12,242 nucleotides of DNA from Thermoflexales bacterium (lineage in GTDB: Bacteria > Chloroflexota > Anaerolineae > B4-G1 > SLSP01), in assembly GCA_015486785.1 (NCBI GenBank), contig WFQZ01000069.1, forward strand, positions 1-12,242, written 5' to 3'. Of this stretch, positions 6,845-12,242 are shown piece by piece (the first letter of the stretch is position 1; each line of letters opens with the position of its first letter). The notes beneath the pieces are model-generated. The model saw only the letters and a program-made list of their open reading frames with translations, ran no database searches and was not told the DNA's origin. Made by a program: the position numbers and the translations under genes.

Positions 6845-7670
6845 GGCGAGTGAATATCGCAGTCACGTCAAACCGATCTGGTGTCCGGGGTGCGGGGACT
6901 ACGCGGTGCTCAACGCGCTCACGCGGGCGTTCGCGTCGCTGGAACTGCGCAACGAGAACATCATGGTCGCTTCGGGGATCGGCTGCTCAAGTCGTTTCCC
7001 GGCGTTCCTCAAGACCTACGGCATCCACGGCGTTCACGGGCGGCCTTTGCCGCTGGCCACGGGGATCAAACTGGGCAATCCGAGCCTCACCGTGGTAGCG
7101 GTCGGCGGGGACGGGGACGGGTTCAGCATCGGCGGCGGGCACATCCCGCACGCGGCACGGCGTAACATTGACTTGCCTTACATCGTGATGGACAACAACA
7201 TCTACGGGATGACCAAGGGGCAGCCATCACCCACCAGCCCGCGCGGATTGCAGCGGAAAGCCTCGCCCTACGGTTCACAGGAACGCCCGCTCAACCCGAT
7301 CTTGATGACGCTGGCCTACGGCACGACTTTTGTGGCCCGCGCGTTCTCCGGGCAGCCTAAGCAGATGGCGGATATTTTCCGCCAAGCCTTGCTGCATCCG
7401 GGGTTTGCCTTTGTGCAGGTACTCAGTCCTTGCATCACCTTCCATAATACTTACGATCATTACCGCGAAATCTGCCGCCCCTTGCCTGAAGGACACAACG
7501 CCCAGGACCTCCAAGCCGCGATGACGGCAGCCCTGGAAACAGAGACGCAATACCTGGGCATCTTCTACCGTGACGACCAGCAGCTCCCCTACAGCCGGCG
7601 GCTGCAATTACTGCGGGACCGCGCTCCCAAGCTGACGTTGGAGACGGTGTTGGATCGCTTCCGCCGCTAG
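6834..7670 (+). CDS. korB: 2-oxoacid:acceptor oxidoreductase, beta subunit (TPP and 4Fe-4S)
   Basis: The 278-residue beta subunit binds thiamine diphosphate and one 4Fe-4S cluster and pairs with the upstream alpha subunit. Four cysteines fit the cluster: C17 and C20 in WCPGCGDY, C51 in GIGCSSR, and C200 in LSPCITFHN. The thiamine-diphosphate/Mg motif is GDGDG at 92-96 with N121 and N122 in DNNIYGMTKGQ. Its start overlaps the end of korA, and GGAGGAGGG lies just upstream inside korA, so translation is probably coupled. No separate ferredoxin-like delta subunit is present, as expected for the two-subunit type. Assignment is secure. Confidence 0.95.
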   Translation: MSRKASEYRSHVKPIWCPGCGDYAVLNALTRAFASLELRNENIMVASGIGCSSRFPAFLKTYGIHGVHGRPLPLATGIKLGNPSLTVVAVGGDGDGFSIGGGHIPHAARRNIDLPYIVMDNNIYGMTKGQPSPTSPRGLQRKASPYGSQERPLNPILMTLAYGTTFVARAFSGQPKQMADIFRQALLHPGFAFVQVLSPCITFHNTYDHYREICRPLPEGHNAQDLQAAMTAALETETQYLGIFYRDDQQLPYSRRLQLLRDRAPKLTLETVLDRFRR

Positions 7671-7679
7671 AGGAGTTTT

Positions 7680-8723
7680 ATGGCCTACTTGGAGTTACAC
7701 CACATCCACAAAACCTACAATGAAGTTCCGTTACTGCGTGATGTATCCTTTGAAGTGCAGCAAGGGGAAACCGCTTGCCTGCTGGGATCGTCGGGGAGTG
7801 GGAAAACCACCTTGTTACGGATCATCGCCGGGCTGGAAGAGCCGGAGCAAGGATCGGTGTTGCTTGAAGGCCGTGACTTAGCGAACGTGCCGGTGCATCA
7901 ACGCGGCATCGTGCTGATGTTCCAGGAATACGCCTTGTTTCCGCATCGCACCGTGGGAGAAAATGTCGCTTTCGGTCTCCGTATGAAAAACGAACCGAAA
8001 TCCCGCATTGCCGCGCGGGTGGAAAGCATGCTCGCCCTGGTAGGGCTGGAAGGATTCGAAGGGCGCGACGTGAACGAACTTTCCGGCGGCGAGCAACAGC
8101 GGGTGGCGTTAGCGCGGAGTTTGGCTTCGCATCCCAACTTGCTGTTGCTCGACGAGCCGCTGGGGGCCTTAGATCGCAACCTGCGGGAGCGGCTGTTGGA
8201 GGAACTGCCGCTCATCCTGCAGCGGGTCGGCGTGACCGCCGTCACCGTGACCCACGATCAAGAGGAAGCCTTCGCGCTGGCCGACCGGGTGATCTTGCTC
8301 AATGAGGGGCAGGTCGTGCAAAGTGGTGCGCCGGAGACGGTGTACCGCTATCCCGCCTCGGCCTGGGCGGCCCGCTTTTTAGGACAAAACAACCTCTTTC
8401 CGGCGGAAGTGATCGGCCCGCAACTGGTCGGCACATCCCTGGGGAAGCTGCACGTGAGCGAAGCGGTCAAGCTGCCGGCATTGGGGACGAAAGGCACGCT
8501 GCTCATCCACGAAGAAGGGATCCACCTGGAAAGCCATTCCATCAACACCTTTACCGCCAAAGTTGTGCAGCGATCCTATCACGGCTACGCCTACCGCGTG
8601 AAAGTGCTCCTGCCCGGCGGCAGCTTACACTTCACCAGAGCCAGGGGACGAAACACACCTCACGCCGGGGAAACGCTGTCCGTTTACATCAGTCCCGACG
8701 CTCTGCACTGGCTGGCGAAATAG
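7680..8723 (+). CDS. ABC transporter ATP-binding protein, import type with TOBE domain
   Basis: The 347-residue protein is a complete ABC ATPase. It has Walker A GSSGSGKTT (36-44), Q-loop Q82 in FQEYALFPH, signature LSGGEQQR (134-141), Walker B LLLLDEP (154-160), D-loop ALD, and the switch histidine H192 in VTHDQEEA. The sequence after about residue 235 resembles the TOBE regulatory domain of the spermidine/putrescine, iron(III), thiamine, molybdate and sugar importer groups. No permease or substrate-binding protein is in the window, so the cargo is unknown; the permeases may be encoded elsewhere. It starts nine bases after the korB stop, with AGGAG in the gap, so it belongs to the oxidoreductase transcript. 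It carries all catalytic residues. Confidence 0.93.
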   Translation: MAYLELHHIHKTYNEVPLLRDVSFEVQQGETACLLGSSGSGKTTLLRIIAGLEEPEQGSVLLEGRDLANVPVHQRGIVLMFQEYALFPHRTVGENVAFGLRMKNEPKSRIAARVESMLALVGLEGFEGRDVNELSGGEQQRVALARSLASHPNLLLLDEPLGALDRNLRERLLEELPLILQRVGVTAVTVTHDQEEAFALADRVILLNEGQVVQSGAPETVYRYPASAWAARFLGQNNLFPAEVIGPQLVGTSLGKLHVSEAVKLPALGTKGTLLIHEEGIHLESHSINTFTAKVVQRSYHGYAYRVKVLLPGGSLHFTRARGRNTPHAGETLSVYISPDALHWLAK

Positions 8724-8733
8724 GAGAGAATCA

Positions 8734-9801
8734 ATGGACACTCAACAAGCTAAAGCCGCGCTCGATAAGTTGATCGCCAAACAACGTGTTCACTTATACA
8801 AGCCAATTCAAATAGCTGAGATTTTGTATCGCGTCCGTCGCGGCGAATTGACAATAGAGCAATTGCGAGATGACTTGGAATCCTACCGCAATCCGTCTAA
8901 ACGATGGCGAGATAGTGTAACCCGGCTGCTTCTTGATCGGGTCAGCACATCCTCGCAGAAATTTCAGGACAACCTCTTTGAGGCAAACGCCATCCCACCG
9001 GCAGTGCTGGCTTCTTTAGCCGAGGCCAATCAGGATGGAATAGTGGAGCGGTATATTTACCAGCGGTTTCGTGAGAAGCAGCGGCGCATTTTGCATTTAA
9101 GCGAAATGCTCAAGACGGCAACCCCCAGCAAGTTCGAGTTGCGCGAGTTTCTATCGGCCTTCGAGCACGACAAAGGAATTAAGCGCAGCATAGACAAGGC
9201 CTTTGAAATAGTAGTGTATGCTCTGTTCAATACCTTAGTCAAACATCTGAAAGTTACCGTTACTGTAGCGGTTCATGCAAATGAAACAGAATTATTGCGC
9301 AGTTTCGAAACCTTTGCCCGATTACTCTTGGGTATCGATGCAGAAAACCCACGTCGGAGTATGCCGGCCCGGTTGTACCGCGCCGGGGCAACAAATGCAG
9401 CAGATCGCGGCCTGGACATCTGGGCGAATTTTGGCCCGGCAATCCAGGTTAAACATCTCACTCTGACAGAGGATTTAGCCGAAGACATCTCGGCGGAGAT
9501 TGCGGCTGATCAAATCGTCATCGTGTGCAAAGATGGGGAACGTGAGATCATTGAACGAGTTTGCCGCCAACTGGGACAACGCATTCGGGGCATCATCGTG
9601 CAAGGACAACTTATAGACTGGTACGATCTGGCTCTACACGGTGAATTTGCCGCACAGTTGGGAAATGATCTCCTATCCAGTTTGCGGCAAGAGTTTCGTA
9701 ATGAGTTTCCGTTCAGTGAGACATTCACCCGCTTTTATCGAGAACGTAACTACAACTCTGTTTACCTCCCGGACTCTCTTTTCTGGCTTGAGGATTCATG
9801 A
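8734..9801 (+). CDS. HaeII-family type II restriction endonuclease
   Basis: The 355-residue protein matches, from memory of the family, HaeII-type endonucleases (HaeII itself is about 350 residues and cuts RGCGCY). The recognisable stretches are HLYKPIQIAEILYR (16-29), RFQDNLFEANAIPP-like sequence (here KFQDNLFEANAIPP), KRSIDKAFEIVVY, and the core NAADRGLD plus GPAIQVKHLTL. The likely PD-(D/E)xK centre is D228 with Q238-x-K240; glutamine replaces the usual acid, as in the family. AGGAGAG (8722-8728) sits five bases before the ATG. The gene begins only 10 bases after the ABC ATPase stop and its stop overlaps the methylase start (ATGA). Two hand-counted 60-base lines give 47 and 38 percent GC, against 65 and 70 percent in hppA and korA, pointing to acquisition. 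Exact target specificity is not proven. Confidence 0.88.
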   Translation: MDTQQAKAALDKLIAKQRVHLYKPIQIAEILYRVRRGELTIEQLRDDLESYRNPSKRWRDSVTRLLLDRVSTSSQKFQDNLFEANAIPPAVLASLAEANQDGIVERYIYQRFREKQRRILHLSEMLKTATPSKFELREFLSAFEHDKGIKRSIDKAFEIVVYALFNTLVKHLKVTVTVAVHANETELLRSFETFARLLLGIDAENPRRSMPARLYRAGATNAADRGLDIWANFGPAIQVKHLTLTEDLAEDISAEIAADQIVIVCKDGEREIIERVCRQLGQRIRGIIVQGQLIDWYDLALHGEFAAQLGNDLLSSLRQEFRNEFPFSETFTRFYRERNYNSVYLPDSLFWLEDS

Positions 9802-11993
9802 GACACGCCCAATCTCCTCTAGTAGATGCCGGTACCGAAGCCATCATCAGCAAACTGTCCCAGGATGAAACAGGCAAACGGCAGTATTACCGCCCGGTGT
9901 ACTCATTGCACAAGTGGTGGGCGCGTCGTCCGGGGGCATTGTTTCGGGCGATCATCCTGCTCGCCGCACAGCGAGATGAACCGTTATTCTCCACGACATC
10001 CAACGGGATTCCGTTACCCACCAGCAAGTATTTCCAAGCTCATAACTTGCAAGATGTGGTGATTCTCGATCCTTTTATGGGCGGAGGCACGACATTGGTT
10101 GAGGCAAACCGCGTTGGCGCGAAGGTCATCGGCTGCGATCTTAACCCGGTCTCCTATTGGATCGTTCGCGAAACGCTCAAGCCGCTCGATCTTGACAAAT
10201 TGGAATCCTATTTCCAGGAAATTGCCAAAACTGCGGGAGCGCAGATTCAGTCTTTATACAGCACCTATTGTCCGCATTGCCATTCACAAAACCACGTGCT
10301 GTACACTTTTTGGCTTCGCTATGTCTCGTGTCCGCACTGCGGGCAAGAGGTGATGCTCTTCAAACGCACCTTGCTTAACAAGGGCGCCCAACGCAACAAG
10401 CCCATCTCGCGCGCAAACCCAGCAACAGTTTTTTGCCCTCAGTGCTTGTCACTGAACGAATGGCATGGGGAAGGTGCTTGTGTTTGCCAACAGTGTGGAC
10501 ACACTTTCAACCCGCGAACCGGCACCTACAATCGGGGGACGTATACATGTCCGCACTGTGGCCAAGAGCGCATCCCATTGATTCAGACTTTGCAAGCAGG
10601 GCAACGGTTACGCGAGCGGATGGTGGCGATTGAGTACTGGTGTCCTCAGCAGAAGCAGCGAGTTTACAAATCTCCCGATACCGAAGACTTGGAGAACTTC
10701 ACGCGCATCGAGCGAACAGTTGAGGAGCAACGGGAACATCTAATCTTCCCGCGTCAGGAAATTCCACCTGGCGATTCCTCATCTCGTTGGAGGAAACATC
10801 ATTACCGCCACTATTACGACGTTTTCAACGCGCGTCAACTGCTAGCTTTTAACTATCTGTTTGCAGCCATCCGGCGCGTCCCAGAAAAAGAGTACCGTGA
10901 TGCTTTCGTGACCATGTTTTCCAACGCGCTGGAATACAATAATATGATGACGCCTTACAACTTCCCCCATCGCAAGTTACACCACCTCTTCAACTATCAC
11001 GCACTCCCTTTGACAACCACGCCGGTGGAGAATGCTGTATGGGGCGTAGGGCGGGAAGGCGCCGGCACGTTTGTCAACTGTTACCACCGCTACCGCAGAG
11101 CGAAGGCTTATTGCCAACAGCCCTTTGATAAATTCAAGACCGGCCAAGGGAATGTCCATACGATTCCGGCGAAAGGTGAACGCATCGAAGGGCACTTCGT
11201 TACGACCTTTGAAAAGTTACAAAACACACCTCGCGGAACGTTGTTGCTTTGCGGTGATTCTTCGCGGCTGCCACAAATCCCTAACCGCTCTGTGGACTTT
11301 GTGATTACCGATCCGCCTTACTTTGACAGCATTCATTACTCTGAACTTTCCAATTTCTTTTATGTGTGGCTTAGGGCCTTGATCAAGCACCCTTACTTTT
11401 CCGCCGAGCATGTCCCAACGGCCAAAGAGGCAATTGTGAATCGCGGCATGGACAAAGCGGAAGGGGATTATCGCCAATTACTTACGGCGGTGTTCAAAGA
11501 AGCGTCCAGGGTTCTAAAGCCGGAAGGTCGCTTGATCTTCACCTTTCATCATGCCAAACGGCGTGCTTGGTGGATGATCCTGACGGCTATCATTGAAAGT
11601 GGTTTCCTGGTTGATGACTACTTCCCGGCGATGAGTGAGTACAAAGTCAATCCTCACATTCGTGCAAAGAAATCCCTGGATACGGATTTGGTACTTATCT
11701 GTCGCCTAGCAACTGCTCACCAGGACATCTCCGCTGCACCAGAAGACGTATTGCAACGTTCGCTTGAGCGAGTCCATTTTGAAGAACGATCTTACTCCTC
11801 ATCACAACTGTATCTCTATCTCATCGGCGAGTTGCTACACACAGCCAGCTCGACCACCGGGGTTCTTGACTACCATTGGTTCACCTCATCATTGACTTAT
11901 TTTGAGGAAATTCTCCCTCACCTGGAATCAATGGCGATCTCTAAAAAACAGCCCTCATTCGCGTTTAGACAACTCACACTGCTGGAAATCTAA
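9798..11993 (+). CDS. Zn-ribbon DNA amino-methyltransferase, partner of the HaeII-like endonuclease
   Basis: The 731-residue protein is an S-adenosylmethionine-dependent DNA methyltransferase of the exocyclic-amino (N6-adenine or N4-cytosine) type, similar to the COG1743 Zn-ribbon methylases. Order of parts: HKWWARRPG (38-46), SAM motif I DPFMGGGTT (91-99), a cysteine-rich insertion at about 155-260, and catalytic motif IV DPPY (505-508). A methylase-like tail with HHAKRRAWW follows. The insertion holds C158/C161 with C178/C181, C213/C216 with C230/C233, and a further pair C251/C254, so two full zinc ribbons plus a half. It lies between motifs I and IV, where a target-recognition domain would sit. 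The start codon overlaps the endonuclease stop by four bases, indicating translational coupling and a shared R-M role. It should protect host DNA from the upstream enzyme. It is not a C5-cytosine methylase. Modified base and target are unknown. Confidence 0.9.
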   Translation: MRHAQSPLVDAGTEAIISKLSQDETGKRQYYRPVYSLHKWWARRPGALFRAIILLAAQRDEPLFSTTSNGIPLPTSKYFQAHNLQDVVILDPFMGGGTTLVEANRVGAKVIGCDLNPVSYWIVRETLKPLDLDKLESYFQEIAKTAGAQIQSLYSTYCPHCHSQNHVLYTFWLRYVSCPHCGQEVMLFKRTLLNKGAQRNKPISRANPATVFCPQCLSLNEWHGEGACVCQQCGHTFNPRTGTYNRGTYTCPHCGQERIPLIQTLQAGQRLRERMVAIEYWCPQQKQRVYKSPDTEDLENFTRIERTVEEQREHLIFPRQEIPPGDSSSRWRKHHYRHYYDVFNARQLLAFNYLFAAIRRVPEKEYRDAFVTMFSNALEYNNMMTPYNFPHRKLHHLFNYHALPLTTTPVENAVWGVGREGAGTFVNCYHRYRRAKAYCQQPFDKFKTGQGNVHTIPAKGERIEGHFVTTFEKLQNTPRGTLLLCGDSSRLPQIPNRSVDFVITDPPYFDSIHYSELSNFFYVWLRALIKHPYFSAEHVPTAKEAIVNRGMDKAEGDYRQLLTAVFKEASRVLKPEGRLIFTFHHAKRRAWWMILTAIIESGFLVDDYFPAMSEYKVNPHIRAKKSLDTDLVLICRLATAHQDISAAPEDVLQRSLERVHFEERSYSSSQLYLYLIGELLHTASSTTGVLDYHWFTSSLTYFEEILPHLESMAISKKQPSFAFRQLTLLEI

Positions 11994-12034
11994 CCTGTAC
12001 CGGATTGATCTCATTTCACCACCAAGGACTTACT

Positions 12035-12242
12035 ATGACCAATATTGCCGTAGTGACCGACAGCACCGCCAATCTTTCCCCGGCGTTGCAGCAAACGTAT
12101 GGAATCTCGGTGATCCCCCTGACGATCCATTGGGGGGACGAGGTGTACTTTGACAATGTGACGCTCTCGGCGGCGGAGTTTTACCGCATGCTGCCGCATC
12201 GTCCCATCTTGCCCACGACTTCGCAGCCGTCCGGGGGCGCGT
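12035..12242 (+). CDS. DegV-family fatty-acid-binding protein, N-terminal part
   Basis: The frame opens at ATG 12035 and stays open for 69 codons to the right edge, so the gene is cut. The visible part has the DegV hallmarks VVTDSTANL (6-14), GISVIPLTI (23-31) and PTTSQPSGGA near the edge, a conserved fatty-acid contact region. DegV proteins bind fatty acids and, as FakB, present them to the kinase FakA. AAGGA lies six bases upstream. A 41-base gap follows the methylase with no terminator visible, so read-through from the R-M pair is possible. Codon use is again GC-rich, unlike the R-M genes. Confidence 0.9.
   Translation, partial: MTNIAVVTDSTANLSPALQQTYGISVIPLTIHWGDEVYFDNVTLSAAEFYRMLPHRPILPTTSQPSGGA

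Noticed and set aside
8734..11993. BREX, DISARM or other multi-gene defence system
   Set aside because: Only a nuclease and a methylase are present; no PglZ, Lon-like, helicase or DUF499-type partner is visible on either side.
9798..11993. C5-cytosine methylase, as expected for a HaeII partner
   Set aside because: No PCQ or ENV motif; DPFMGGG and DPPY place it in the amino-methyltransferase group.

Overview
The window is a GC-rich bacterial chromosome segment made mostly of ordinary metabolic genes, with one restriction-modification (R-M) pair at the right. The gene mix is a proton-pumping pyrophosphatase, a two-subunit 2-oxoacid:acceptor oxidoreductase, an M20 amidohydrolase and DegV. Together with REP-like palindromes this fits a Chloroflexota-type bacterium (Anaerolineae-like). 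That placement is an inference from gene content and protein style, not a proven assignment.

Layout. (1) 1-1043, minus strand: the first 347 residues of an AAA-type ATPase that runs off the left edge. Its first ATPase module has no Walker A motif. (2) 1044-1473: a divergent intergenic region with an ordered array of 21-bp tandem repeats, a perfect 15-bp inverted repeat, a related direct repeat and a TATAAT box. (3) 1474-3549: hppA, a membrane pyrophosphatase with the lysine/threonine signature of potassium-independent proton pumps. (4) 3699-4880: an M20-family metallo-amidohydrolase with its own extended -10 promoter and a strong terminator. (5) 4970-8723: fused gamma-alpha 2-oxoacid oxidoreductase subunit, its beta subunit, and an ABC transporter ATPase with no partner permease in view. 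(6) 8734-11993: a HaeII-family restriction endonuclease followed, with a 4-bp ATGA overlap, by a zinc-ribbon-containing amino-methyltransferase. (7) 12035-end: the N-terminus of a DegV-family fatty-acid-binding protein, cut by the right edge.

How the genes work together. Genes from 4970 to 11993 overlap or lie at most 10 bp apart, and I see no terminator among them. The R-M pair therefore looks like the tail of a metabolic operon and is probably read through from it. Its base composition is clearly lower in GC than its neighbours, which suggests it was acquired.

The most interesting part is the R-M pair. A HaeII-type nuclease, whose founder cuts RGCGCY and is partnered with a C5-cytosine methylase, is here coupled to an exocyclic-amino methyltransferase of the Zn-ribbon (COG1743-like) type. 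By hand count RGCGCY is about four-fold depleted in the window (4 seen, about 15 expected from flanking-base frequencies). Three of the four sites are GGCGCC, which has no adenine. If the HaeII specificity is conserved, the methylase should therefore make N4-methylcytosine rather than N6-methyladenine.
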